Under the pieces are notes generated by a model. That model did not search any database, was not told the DNA's origin, and was given only the letters and a program-made list of their open reading frames with translations. A stretch of DNA of 64,000 bases, from NCBI RefSeq assembly GCF_000283155.1, contig NW_004454177.1, forward strand, positions 26,079,425 through 26,143,424. The letters are read 5' to 3'. Both the position numbers and the translations under genes were made by a program. How positions within the stretch are numbered: the stretch's first letter is position 1; the number at the start of each line of letters is the position of its first letter. The stretch comes from Ceratotherium simum simum (Eukaryota; Chordata; Mammalia; Perissodactyla; Rhinocerotidae). Positions 21,267 through 32,139 of this stretch are shown one piece after another.

Positions 21267-22130
21267 TATAAACCATATGTAAGTAGGCATTAAATGGTTA
21301 CACAGAAATGGTGCAACAGTGAGTGGAAAGTTTTCAACCTACATTGTAGTGAGGCCGTAAAGCTATTTGATATTCCTAAAATAAAGAGTTTATAAATAAT
21401 AAGGCATTGGCAGGGAGTGAGGGCAGCAAGGGCAGCAGGGTGAAAAGGAATAGAGATGAGAGCACATCTTCCAAGCAGCCCTCAGCATGGTTATTCTTCT
21501 GGCTAGCACCAAGGAGGTGTGTAAAATCGTTCCACGCCACAGCAGAACTGTGATTTTCAGGTGAAATTCTATGCAGAGTCACACACAACAGGGAAGTCAG
21601 AGCAGTTCTGGCTGAGGGGGCTGGGCGCCCAGGGCCTCTGGCTCACTCCCTATGGCAGCCTCTGAGTTATTTGGAGAAACCACGCACTTAGCTTCCTTGC
21701 AGTTGTGATTCTGTAAAGCCAGCCATTGGTCGTGGTTAGCCCCCAGCCAGGGCAAAGCCACTAAAGCTGTCAGTAAGGGATGGGAGAGTGTTGACAAACA
21801 GCAGAGAGACCCCGGTGGAATCAGGGCCCCTGCCTTGTGCGCCTGCAGGGGGCACCATCACACAGGATTCACGGCAGCCTGGTCAGTCTGGGCAGCCAGG
21901 GCCAGGATCAAATACCAGGCTAACTCTGCCTGACTGCGATGCCCAGGACAGCAGAGTGAGCGAGAGGACAGAGACCCGGGGTGAGTCAAGCCCCCAGGAG
22001 GCAGGAGTTGACAAGGAGAGAAGGCTCCGGAATGACTGTGGGCACTTGGTCAGCTTGGGTGATTTCTCCTGGACAGCCTTTCATTAGGGAGGCAATTTAA
22101 GGGAACATTTTATAGTTTGTGGTTATGTAT
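21267..22130. other. Unassigned DNA with CpGs and a CTCF-like site
   Basis: No repeat I can name. 21780-22080 is GC-richer. The ORF at 21788-22087 (plus, 99 codons) has no recognisable family. Confidence 0.4.
21842..21855 (+). promoter_or_regulatory. CTCF-like motif
   Basis: 'cctgcagggggcac' matches the CCASYAGRKGGCRS core at 13 of 14 positions, the best such match I saw in the window. It is not in a recognised repeat. Occupancy unknown. Confidence 0.4.
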
Positions 22131-22150
22131 ACACACACACACACAGACAC
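22131..22150 (+). repeat. Short (AC)n microsatellite
   Basis: About ten CA units with one interruption. Confidence 0.85.
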
Positions 22151-22242
22151 TGTATAGAAAACTAGTTATGGTTCTTGTTCCTCAGAGAGGTCAGTCACTC
22201 TCAAGTCATTTTGTTGCATTTATAAGATGCATCACAGTTAAA

Positions 22243-22540
22243 GACCATGATGTTATTCACCCCTCTACCTTTGCTTTTTCTAGAAAGCCTTTCCCTCCCT
22301 GAAGATTCCTATCAGATGTCACATCCTCCTGGAAGACAATGCACCTCCCTCCTTCTCTGGGGCTGGTTGCCCCTCCCTCCCCTGTGTTCCTGCTACGTGT
22401 ATTTTTGCACTGTGTTAAATTGTCTCCTTTCTAGACTACGGACCCTTGAGGACAGGCTCCGTGCATTCAGCTAATGCCAGCCCAGCGCTACTGCATAATA
22501 GATGTTCGAGAAATCCTTGTGGAGTGACTGAATCAGTCAT
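22243..22540 (+). mobile_element. L2 LINE 3' part
   Basis: 'gaaagcctttccctccctga', 'cctttctagactacggaccc', 'ttgaggacaggctccgtgca' and 'agaaatccttgtggagtgac' follow the L2 3' end. Confidence 0.75.
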
Positions 22541-23288
22541 CGTGGGTGGAGCGGCAACTCACCCGGGCGAGCCCAGCTGACAGTGGACGTCAGTCTGGTT
22601 ACCCGGGCTCAGCGTGGCAGCTCAGTTAGAACTGCTGGGGTTGGGGGCACCCTTCACGTTCACAGTGAGATCCTGGCTTTCCTTCCCTCCTGCTCTGAGA
22701 GAGAAGCTGGTAAGACAGGGAAGGCACAGATCCCAGAGCCCAGGTTTATTACCAGTGATAAGAAACCTCACTGCTAACACCACAAGCAGAAGTGGGATTG
22801 AAATGGGTCTCACTGGCCCCAGACTCAGAATATCAAATCTCTTTGGCTAAAAATTTGTCACTGACCCAGCAGTTTTTATGCCTAGTTGCTTTTCCTTGTG
22901 GCTAATTTAAGCCGCCTCTCACTGCCAGGACTCTTGGAAAGAAGGGAGTTGAGGTGAAAATCAGCTGCATTCAATTGATCTGACCAAGTGGGCTGTCTCC
23001 CCTTTTCCCTTCATATCCTATGAAAGAGTTTCCTTCCATAGGAAGGATGCATGTCTGGCCTAAGACAGAACACTTTCTCTTTCACCCAGATATATATTAA
23101 GGGCTTTGCTGTGCATTTGAAAATGAATAAATGACTACAATTGGGTTTTATTTTTAAAGTTGGCATTTTCAACATTTACTAAAATGTTCTCAATAAAGTC
23201 CGAGTAGTTGTAAAGTTTGGATGATAGAAGACAAGTCTCCCCACCCCCTTTCACTCCCTAGCCTGCAAGGACCAGGGCGGTAAAGGAC
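22541..23288. other. Unassigned DNA
   Basis: Overlapping small ORFs at 22583-22850 lack support. No repeat named. Confidence 0.45.
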
Positions 23289-23556
23289 TATTATGGACTG
23301 AAAGTTTATGTCCCCCAAATTCATATGTTGAATTTCTCTCTCTCTTCCCAAGTGCACGCACAGAGGGAAGGCCATGTGAGGACACAGCGAGAGGGCGGCC
23401 CACAAGCCAGGAAGATGGCCCTCACCAGGAACTGAATTGGTCAGCACCTTGATCTTGGTCTTCCCAGCCTCCAGAACTGTGAGGAAACAAATTTCTGTTG
23501 TTTAAGCCCCCCTGGACTATGGTAACTTGTTATGGTAGCCCGAGCTGACTGAGACA
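23289..23556 (+). mobile_element. MaLR-type solo LTR with internal deletion
   Basis: 'ttatggactgaaagtttatg', 'aaattcatatgttgaatttc', 'ccatgtgaggacacagcgag', 'ctccagaactgtgaggaaac' and 'cgagctgactgagaca'. The middle block seen in the other copies ('ggtggggcc' to 'cttataa') is missing, so about 100 bp appear deleted. Confidence 0.85.
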
Positions 23557-24624
23557 AGGACAAAGATGGGAGGGAAATAGAGAGAGTTGGACCCAGGGCG
23601 CAGCTCTGAAGCTGCCTTCCTCCATGTCTGTGTAGAACCAGGCCTGGGTTTTCTCAGCAGCTAAGGGGACTGGTCGCTATGGCAACGGCACAGCAGGCTC
23701 AGGCTGAGGCCTAGGGGCAGACTCCTCCATCCCTGCCATAGGTCTGCCTGTAACAAGGAAAGGATTGTTACATGCCAGGCACTCCATAGCATTCAGGTCT
23801 GCAACCAATCTCAGGTGTCTCCACAGCCGCCTAACCAACCCACTCCAGACCCTCACTATAGAACAACCCAGAACTAGACTCTCTTGAGCTTTTTGAGCCA
23901 AGGGGTAAGTAATGTGTGAGAGAGGTAGAAGATTGAAAAGGTTGCACACACAATCAGCAACTTGCAATTCCTGCCTTTCCTTCCCCAAGGTCGAGCTGAC
24001 CAGTGGGTTGTAGGGAGGCTGACAACCTTGAATGTGGGTTTGGCATGTTGCTGGATGCCAACATCTGTCCCAAGGAAAAGACAATGTCCCTCTCTGTCAC
24101 TGCAAGGCTAAGCCCTTCTCCTCAGCCCTGCCACCCAGCCAGATCCCCACATCAAGGCAGAGATGAGGGACAGGCCAGAAAGGTTGTAACCATATTTAGT
24201 TTAAAGAGAAAAAGATTATGTAAACCCAGTAAAAAAGGTTCTCATCCATCCTAGATGTTGAGTTCATGCAAAAAAATTTCAGAGAGGGTCCCTTGTCACA
24301 GATGCTCCTTGCAAAACAAGCAGAGGTTCCTCATTTTTACCCCATCTCCCGTGGCTGGCCTAACCCGTTCTAAGCTCCCCAGAGAGTCAAGGGTCATGGG
24401 GTCAGGGGAGCAGATGGTGACCCAGACTTGAGGTGCAGGGAAGGAATTTCTTGTTTTCTTGTCCCAAGGGCTTCTTCCTCCCCACTGAGACCTGAGCCAG
24501 AGGAAATTAGGTCAAATAGCAGCAAGAGAGATGATTTCCAGTAGAGAAAAGGGAATTTCAGACAAAAATGTAGATTTTCTAGAGCTCAGGTCACCTGGTT
24601 TGGAGGAGCTTTCATGTCCATTTT
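23557..24624. other. Unassigned DNA
   Basis: About 1.1 kb. The 135-codon ORF at 23677-24084 (minus) has no family resemblance or splice context I can defend. Confidence 0.45.
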
Positions 24625-24830
24625 AGGAAGCCGTGTGGTATAGTGGAAGGAGCACTAGACCAGGAGTCAGGAAAAATGGGTCACAGTTCGGGTCTTACTA
24701 GCTATGCAATCTTAGATTAGACAAGTCCCCTAACCTCCCAAGGACTCAGTCTCCTCATCAATGAAATGTAGAACACATGTCCTTTTCCACTTGTTTCACA
24801 CAGTGGAAAGGATGATGATCAAACGAGAGA
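24625..24830 (+). mobile_element. MIR SINE
   Basis: 'tagtggaaggagcactagac', 'cttactagctatgcaatctt' and 'actcagtctcctcatcaatg' in MIR order. Confidence 0.75.
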
Positions 24831-24924
24831 AAAAAAATGTCTTTGTGGACAGGCGATATAAACAAAACAGGTTTTTCAAGCACTTTGATCACTCGGAGAA
24901 AAAGTGTTGTTAAAAACAGACAGT

Positions 24925-25120
24925 CAGGCCAGTCCCTGTGGCCTAGTGGTTAAGTTCAGCCTGCTCCACTTCAGCGGCCCAGGTTCAGTTCCCGGGCTCG
25001 GACCTACACCATTTGTCTGTCGGTGGCCATGCTGTGGTGGCAGCTCACATACAAAAAAAAAAGGAAGAGTAGTAGCAGATGTCAGCTCAGGGTGAATCTT
25101 CCTCAGAAAAAAAAAAAAAA
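24925..25120 (+). mobile_element. ERE SINE, short form
   Basis: 'ggcctagtggttaagttcag' is the box-A-like part and 'aggttcagttcccgggctcg' stands where box B should be, diverged from GGTTCGAATCC. The tail has 'gatgtcagctcagggtgaat' and an A-run. The target-site duplication is 'aaaaacagacagt' (24912-24924) versus 'aaaaacagatggt' (25121-25133), two mismatches. Confidence 0.9.
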
Positions 25121-25133
25121 AAAAACAGATGGT

Positions 25134-25524
25134 AATAAATCTGGTAGCAGAAAGCAAGACCTGCTCTCTGAGCAGACAGCAGTTACACACCCAGAATGCA
25201 ATCTGGCCCTGCTGTTCTTTCATGCTGGTTACATTTCTGGAGTCACAATGCTGGCTTGAAACTCCGCGGAAAACATGAATCAGTCTCTTCACAGACCTAA
25301 TTTATTGGGCCAGTTCAGGCCAACAGCTTTCCATTCTGTGGACAGAATCAGTCAAGGTGGATTCAGGACAGAATTGAGTTGATATGTCAAGTGTCAGCCA
25401 GGAAGGCTCGTCTGACACAGCCCTAGGGGTATAGAAAAGCCAGGAACCTGGTAGATGAAGCCACAGATTTAAAGGCGGTCATTCTAAGTGCACAGTGTGG
25501 AAGAGACCACTGGTCACCACTGAC
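25134..25524. other. Unassigned DNA
   Basis: Nothing recognised. Confidence 0.4.
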
Positions 25525-25771
25525 CTAATAATATTAGGTATTTGTGATTATTATTTGCTTAGTGCTCATGTGCCAGGTGCTGTGCAAAGTTCTTTACAAA
25601 CATTACCTCCCATAATTCTCTGAAAACCCTATGAAGTAGCTATTACCATTTTACTTATGAGAAAACTAGAGTTCAGAGAGGTTAGGTAACTTGCCCAGAG
25701 TCACAGTGAGAGGGCTGGAATCCAAATCATGTTGTACGTGATAAGTAAGATTGAATTCTTAACCACTGCAT
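25525..25771 (-). mobile_element. MIR SINE, near full length
   Basis: Reversed MIR: 'ctcatgtgccaggtgctgtg', 'aaccctatgaagtagctatt', 'cagagaggttaggtaacttg', ending 'attcttaaccactgca'. It abuts a hAT element at 25772. Confidence 0.9.
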
Positions 25772-25958
25772 CAGCAATTCCCACCCTGGCCTGGGCGTCA
25801 GATTCACCCGCAAGGCTTGTTGAAACATGGCCCATACCCCTGGGCCCCATACCCTGGGTATCTGACTCAGGAGGTCTGGAGAGGGCCTGAGAATCTGCAT
25901 TTATAGCAGGTGCCCAAGTGCTGCTGCTGGTCCTGGGAGCAGCCGTGGAGAACCCGTG
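25772..25958. mobile_element. Non-autonomous hAT transposon (MER type)
   Basis: 'cgtcagattcacccgcaagg', 'gagggcctgagaatctgcat' and 'ctgctgctggtcctgggagc' give the same family as 21073-21266 read the other way. Confidence 0.7.
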
Positions 25959-26749
25959 CACTGGGCCGTATGCCTCTCATACAGCAAGGGAGCCCTGCGG
26001 CAGGGCCGTGCTGGCCCACCAAAGGAAACCCACCTGGGTGGGCACTGGCTTCTGAAAGGCCCCACTTGTTCTCAACACCCTTCCTAGAAGTGAATTTCCT
26101 CATTCAGGAGCCTCACCTAAGCTAGACATGGCAAACATAGGGGCTCTCATCTTTCTAGAAAATTGTTTTCCAGCTTTCTCTCAGTTCCTCATTCACCTGA
26201 TTCACTATCTGTTCAAAACAGTCAGCAATCTTAGAAGTGCCAGAATCTGGAAGGATTTCCTCTAGAATCTCAGAATCGGGGGGGACCTCAGGGGCCCTCC
26301 TGCTGAATCCTCTCTGGGGTGCCGTCAGAGGCTGCACGGTAAGACGTCAATGATTATCAAGGCAAAGTGTGCATAGCTATGGCAGAAGACAGTTCTCGGA
26401 GCCTGGCTGAAGGGTTTCAGAGGCTCTCTCCTCCCTTCTAGCTGGCTGCCCTCTGGCTGTTCCCATCAAGCTCATCCTCCCCACTCCCAAATGCTCAAAT
26501 TTCTGTCTTATCCTCCTGCAGTGGGTTAAATGTTGGCCCCTGAAAAGATGTATCCATGTTCTCACCCCCGCATAGAGGTCGTAGGTACAAGACTGTCATC
26601 AAAACCAATCCTGCGTAACAAACAGTGGAGCACTCCAAAGGCAAGATTTCCTACTTCACAGTTTTCTGAAATATCAGCTGGCATCAAGTCATGGCAACAT
26701 CATTTTGCCATGGAAAGGACAAGAAACACCTTTGATCTTTATATGGTCT
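25959..26749. other. Unassigned DNA
   Basis: A weak MLT1-like start may lie at 26521-26580 ('gggttaaatgttggcccctg'). The ORF at 26530-27192 (220 codons) crosses a CA repeat and L2 DNA, so it is not a gene. Confidence 0.4.
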
Positions 26750-26796
26750 TCACACACACACACATACACACACACGCATGCACACACACATGCACA
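26750..26796 (+). repeat. (AC)n microsatellite
   Basis: CA tract with 'cat' and 'gcatg' interruptions. Confidence 0.9.
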
Positions 26797-26859
26797 TTCA
26801 TCAAGGACTTCGTATCTGATCCCGGGTCTTCCTCATCACTCCTATCCCGCCATCACTGC

Positions 26860-28035
26860 AGTCACTGTGGGCAGGCCATGCAACCCCCAGCTCACATCTC
26901 TAACCATCTCATCATCATTTACCTCCACCTCACTTTAGCCGTTTACTCCATGGCCACACCTAGACCTTGTCATTACCTGGAACTCTTCTGCAAAAGAAAT
27001 ATGACAGCTCCTAGCTGTCAAATACCACACAATAATCTCTCATCCCAATCTCCATCCTGCCTGAACTTTCACTTGTTGGCAGGTACCTCACCTGTACTTG
27101 GACCCATCAAAATCTCCCTGTCCACTCATCCTTCATTCTCCCCACCTCCCATCTATCAGCCTCTCTTTACATCCTCCACTCTGCAGTGTTGATCCCGTGG
27201 ACCATCACTAATGTTCTTATTACACTTCCAAATCCTCTATTCTTTGACACTGTTTTTGCACTCACCTGGGAAAACCCCAACTCTGGATAATTTTTAGCAC
27301 ATATGATTTCTCTTTACTCTCAGACTTCAAAACATGGCAAGGGACTGTCACATTCATGTGCAGATTGAGCTCACTGCGAATGAATACAAAGTCTCCAAAT
27401 ACAGAAGGGCCTCAATGCTGTCTGGCAAGCCTTTTATAGGTTCCTACTCAGCAGCTCAGTCCCAGGCCGCAGCTATCACACACAAAACATTGGTGCAAAT
27501 GCCAAGGGCACCCCTTCTTCTGGGCTATGCAGAACTCAGCGCTGAGTACAGGGCTGGGAGTTCTTGGGAGGAATGTCTTTGCAAAATTCAAAACTACACA
27601 TCCGTACTTGCTTCACCTTTCTCGTTCCCTCCTATGGCTGTACTAGAACTTTCCTTTGGCTATCATTTCCACTGGAAAACCTTGGCTTTACTTGACAGAG
27701 AAAAAAAAAAGACCATCAAGGGGAATCTACATAAATTTCTGGTCCCTATCCTTAACAAACTTGTTTGTATATGGACATACCTTCTCTTTCCTCCATTCTC
27801 AAAAGAACTGTCTCTCCTGCTCATTAAGACAAATCCTTCCCTTTGTGTTTGCAATTCCATCTCCTCCTCCCTTCTCCTCCCTTCATCATCTTTCTATTCC
27901 TTTCTCTTTCTATCCACATCTTCTGACCAGGATTTAAATATGTTCAAGCGTCTCTTATTAAAACAAACAGGCAAACCAACCCTCTGCCGAATCTTATATT
28001 CAACTTAGCCACTGTTCTATTGCCCTCCTTTCCTT
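26860..28035 (+). mobile_element. Long decayed L2 LINE, upstream ORF2 part
   Basis: C/T-rich upper strand. 27905-28035 ('ttaaatatgttcaagcgtct', 'aaaacaaacaggcaaaccaa') matches the L2 ORF2 region just before the reverse-transcriptase part. The 224-codon ORF at 27334-28008 is inside it and owes its length to stop-poor pyrimidine-rich DNA. The upstream limit near 26860 is uncertain. Confidence 0.6.
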
Positions 28036-28195
28036 CAGCCAATACAGTACAATTAGTGTTGTAAAATTGTTCAGACAAAGATAGAATAGTACAATGTACA
28101 CCCATGTGCCATATTCACCCAGATGCAAGATTTTGCCACATTTCCAGACAGGTTCCCTGAAAGAGAGATTGATACTTACATCCCACTCCATCTAT
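28036..28195. mobile_element. Small insert splitting the L2
   Basis: About 160 AT-rich bases ('tgtacacccatgtgccatat', 'aagattttgccacatttcca') that resemble an old LINE-1 3' UTR piece and are unlike L2. Confidence 0.4.
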
Positions 28196-28730
28196 AACCC
28201 CTGAGATCCTGGTTTTCCCTCACCACACCAGTGAAATTGCTCTCAAGTATCTCCATTGACCTGACGGCTAAGTCTAGCAGGCACTTTTCAGTTTGTAGCT
28301 CCCTATTGACCACTTCGCCTTTTGATTTTCTCTCCTTCCTTGCTTTTATGTCCCAGTTCCTCCTGGTTTTACTACTGCTGCTCGGTTTCTTCTGTGGCTC
28401 CTCTTAGCTCTATGCTTGCCTCTTAAATGTTCCATTGATCCTATCTTTAGCTTCCTCTTTTCTCACTCTTCCCCCAAGTCTTTCCTGACGCACGCCTCAA
28501 AATTGAGTCAAGAACCTCTTTCCTGTGATTCTAGAGCACCTATCCCACTGAACTGTACTTGCCTGGTTGATTATTGGCATTCCGTACTAAACTATGAATT
28601 CCTTAAGGTCAGGGACCCTATTTTTATTGATGTGTTACTAGCACCCAGCTTTTATTGATGTATCACCATTACCCAGAATCTAGCTTCAAGTAGGGCCCGA
28701 TAACTACGCTTTGAATGAATGTACTTCAGT
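28196..28730 (+). mobile_element. Same L2 LINE, late ORF2 to 3' end
   Basis: 'gtgaaattgctctcaagtat' continues the L2 order. 'actatgaattccttaaggtc' and 'cgctttgaatgaatg' mark the 3' end. Confidence 0.65.
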
Positions 28731-29344
28731 CCTTTAATACCAGAGTCAAGAGAACAGGCCCATTACTACCAGCAAAATCACTTCACCAGTGCTTGTTTAT
28801 GGATGCTTCAAGCTTGGCTATGAGGAGGAGCAAACAGAAACAACTCTTTATTTTCCCTGCTAATTGGGGCATGAATAGGGAAAATTCCAGAGAGTTCCGG
28901 GAGCCTCATTTAAGCCCGGAATTTCAAAGCCTCCCCAAATAGTAAAAGCCATTCATGCCAGAGAGATGGATTTGTTGTTCAGACACTCCCCCTGTTCCTG
29001 TTCACCAAGTCACAGAGGCCAAGGAGCCACACTAAGTCCTGTAGGCAGGGAGGAAGATAGCACTGAGGACAGAGATTTTCCCCAAATCCCAAGTAACTGA
29101 GTCGTATTGTTATTTATCATATGACTTTGAGGCTAAGAGAGCTCCTTTTGAGCCCAGTTGACCTAGTCTCAGGTCAGCTCTTCTTTCTGTATGGATCACC
29201 GCTCCACTGGCCTGTTAAATTGCCAATTCTTCTGCGGAGCTCCGCTGTGAGATCCAGACCAGGATGTCTCCAGCTGATGATAGGGATCCCCAGTTGGTCC
29301 CAAGGGAAAGAAAACTAGAGGCCAAGTGGGAAGTTACTAAGCCA
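28731..29344. other. Unassigned DNA
   Basis: Nothing recognised. Confidence 0.45.
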
Positions 29345-29700
29345 CAGCACATAATGAAAATAACTGCCGCCCACTGAGTACGTACTATGTGCCAGGGACT
29401 AAACCAGGCTCTCTGCATATATTCAGTCCTCCAACCAGCAGCTGTTACTAATAATAATGGCGTAAGGGCATTGACAACAACCCAAAGCATCCTCGTCTCT
29501 TGGTATAGCTGGCTTGCCATATTTTCAAAGTGCTTTCATTGGCATCATCTTATTTGTTTTGTTTTTTTACAAAATTCCGTGATCTAGGCACAAGGTATTG
29601 TTCCCATTTTATAAAGAATAAACTGAGCCCTAAGATAGCATCTTGTCTGTGGTCACACGTATTATGGAGTCAGATATGGACCTCCCTGATCTGTTTGCCT
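29345..29700 (-). mobile_element. MIR SINE DNA, reversed (one split or two adjacent copies)
   Basis: 'gagtacgtactatgtgccag' at 29376 and 'cccattttataaagaataaa' with 'ctgtggtcacacgtattatg' at 29604-29665 are reversed MIR tail and core, separated by about 100 extra bases. Confidence 0.65.
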
Positions 29701-29804
29701 CCCAAGTTTGGGATCTGTTTGCACTGAGCTGCCCAGAGGGTGTTTGTCTTTCACTGCCACGTGGTTGTGTGGACCCAGGTTCTGTCCTACATGGAGGGAA
29801 GAAG

Positions 29805-30015
29805 CTCTAAATGATCTCCTTTCTGCCACTGATGAGCTCTGTAAGACACAAAGTCTCTGAGCTTCAGTTTCTTCATCTGTAAACTGGGCCTGGTAATACC
29901 TTCACCAGCTACTTTGTGGAGTTTTGTGAGAGTCAAATGAGATGGGGTCAATGAAGGCGTTCTGAAGAAGTACAACATGGAGACTAGTGCCCAGGAGTGT
30001 TATTATTAGGGACAC
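29805..30015 (+). mobile_element. MIR SINE
   Basis: 'ctgccactgatgagctctgt', 'gcttcagtttcttcatctgt' and 'gttttgtgagagtcaaatga' in MIR order. Confidence 0.8.
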
Positions 30016-30489
30016 AGTGTTCAGAGGAAAGCCGAATTTCTTTGCTTGTAAAGATTTTAAGGTGACCTTTAAACAAGGAGCCAGCTGGGTTCTTAGTTCT
30101 CAGTAGTTTAGAACGTTTTAATTCAGAGGTTTTGAAAGCACAGATGAATCCAAAGAGAAATATTTATAGGCACAGTTCCCAGAAACAGCCGGAGAGGAGA
30201 AACCAGAGCTCCCAGGGGAGGCGGGGTTGGGTCGGGAAGCTGGCCCAGATCTCCTCTGCCACCAGCTTCTCACCCCCAGATTCAGGAAACCCTTGCCACT
30301 CCTGGGGCCTTTTCCCACACTGACTTTCCACTTCCTCCTGGGAGGGCAGCAGCTTTCCTCTGGCCTCTTGCTCCTGAATTGGGGGTGGGGAGGGAGATGG
30401 AGGAGGGTCTGTGTGGAGCGAGTACCCTGCCTATGGGGAAGCAAGAGGAGCTGTGGAAGAGGGAAGCAAGGGGACTCTCATTTGATGAT
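30016..30489. other. Unassigned DNA, G-rich near 30380-30420
   Basis: No gene or repeat recognised. Overlapping ORFs on both strands at 30118-30601 are unsupported. Confidence 0.4.
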
Positions 30490-30695
30490 CTGCTATATCA
30501 GACCGGGTGCTTCATGTATTTTATATCATATGCTATACACAAGGGCCCTACAAGGGAGATATACCTATTTCCATTTCAGAAATGAGGAGACCGAGGGCTG
30601 AGTGTAATTTGAGAACTCTTACACAGCTATGAAGTCGGGGAGCTGGATTTAGAACACAAGTCTAGTTGACTCCACAGTCACAGCAACCTGCTTTC
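30490..30695 (-). mobile_element. MIR SINE
   Basis: Reversed MIR core: 'atttccatttcagaaatgag', 'cttacacagctatgaagtcg' and 'agtctagttgactccacagt'. Confidence 0.75.
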
Positions 30696-30809
30696 TCCTG
30701 AGGATCTCTCTGCATGTCCATCTGCAAACCCAACACTGCATGTGGTGCATGATATCCAATCTCCTGGTAATACTCTGAACATGAGGGGAAGGCGTACTCT
30801 CCGTGCCCC

Positions 30810-30999
30810 CAGGGTCTGGACTTACCTCTTCAGTCTTGTCCTCTGTCTCACCTTTGTTGAACATCAGCCACATGCACCAAATGTGTCTCCTTGACTTTGC
30901 TCAGAAGATTCCCTCTGCCTGGAATTTCCATCCATCCTCCCTCCCAATGTTCACCACTTCACCCCACACCTATGCCCCAATGGCCTGGCAGTTATCTAT
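30810..30999 (+). mobile_element. L2 LINE, left of LTR
   Basis: 'attccctctgcctggaattt' is the well-known L2 phrase ('ttccctctgcctggaa'). It continues after the LTR at about 31325. Confidence 0.8.
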
Positions 31000-31280
31000 T
31001 GTTAAAAGGTAAACTGAGACATATTAAAATTTTTATGACTTTGAGCATTTATTGATTTGAATTGGGCAGTGCCAAACTGGAAGTGGTTAGGAGCGGTCCA
31101 GGGACAGGAGCTGAGGGGAGACTTTTATAGAGAAAAGATGGAAGCAAAGTAAGGAAATTATTGATTGGCTATAGCTTAAAAGCTAGTTGGTTGTTTGTGA
31201 CTTGTTTCTTTAGATTTCAGTTTCATAACCTTGAGGCATTTATAGGCTTAGATTTTGGTTTGCTTACATAGACTGCCACA
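31000..31280 (-). mobile_element. Solo endogenous-retrovirus LTR inside L2
   Basis: On the minus strand it begins TGTGGCAG and ends TTAACA (TG...CA). It has a TATA-like ctataaaagt (31121-31130) and an AATAAA (31048-31053), properly ordered, 281 bp in all. No internal viral genes are attached. I could not see a clear target-site duplication. Family not named. Confidence 0.7.
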
Positions 31281-31324
31281 ACATTCGGGTCACTTCAGTC
31301 TAATAGTCTCCTGGTTTAATTAAT

Positions 31325-31612
31325 TTAACACTACTCATCTTTTAAGACTCAGCTCAAGGGTTGCTACCTCTACAATGCCTTTGCTTATCCCTACCATCCA
31401 CCCAAAGGTAGAATTGATTCTTTCCTCCTTTAAGCTTCCACTGCGACCTGTACAGATTTCCACCATAATATGTATAGTATTTTATTGTTCTTGTTTTTAC
31501 AGGGCAATCTCTTCCATCAGATTATAAGCTCTTTAGAGCAAAGACCATGTATTATTTATTTTGGAATTTCCACAACTTTTCACAGTGCCTGGGACTTACT
31601 AAGTGTCATTTT
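31325..31612 (+). mobile_element. L2 LINE, right of LTR, to the 3' end
   Basis: 'ttttaagactcagctcaagg', 'agattataagctctttagag' and 'cacagtgcctgggacttact' are consecutive L2 3' landmarks. Confidence 0.85.
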
Positions 31613-32100
31613 AATTTTAAAATATATTTTAGTGCACAGATACTATACTAGTACATTTTCACTATAAAAATTCCAAGCGATAAAGATAATTAAAAAATCC
31701 TCCTTGACCCCAATTCAATCTCACTACCCTTCCCAGAGTAATCAATTTGGTATGCATACTTCTATGCCCTTATATACCTACAAACATGGAGAAATATATA
31801 ACTTTGAGAAGGTAAATAAAAATAGGATTATACTATCAATTGTCTACAGTATGTCTTTTTTCACTTAAAAATATCTTCCAAACGTCTTAACAAGTCAGTA
31901 TGTATAAATCTACCCAATTCATTTTAACTGCCAGTATTCCATAGTATGAATGTACCATAATTGGTTTAGCTAGTTCTCTACTAATAGACATTTGTGTTTA
32001 TTAGTAGACACATGTGTTTTCCAATATTTTACTATTATAAGCAATATTACAATGAATATCCCCAGACATACCTCTCAGAACACATGGCTCAGTATTTCTC
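31613..32100 (-). mobile_element. Old LINE-1-type 3' fragment, antisense
   Basis: 'cagtattccatagtatgaat', 'gtaccataattggtttagct' and 'acaatgaatatcccc' match reversed old LINE-1 3' sequence. Similar in kind to 7606-7845. Confidence 0.6.
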
Positions 32101-32139
32101 TATGTCAGTGGCTCTCAACGAAACTATAGTGGAGCTTTT

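Noticed and set aside
23677..24084. 135-codon minus-strand ORF with several cysteines
   Set aside because: The cysteine spacing fits no zinc-finger or secreted family I know. No splice context.
26530..27192. 220-codon ORF
   Set aside because: It spans a CA microsatellite and L2 DNA.
27334..28008. 224-codon ORF
   Set aside because: It lies in pyrimidine-rich decayed L2. No domain or start context supports it.
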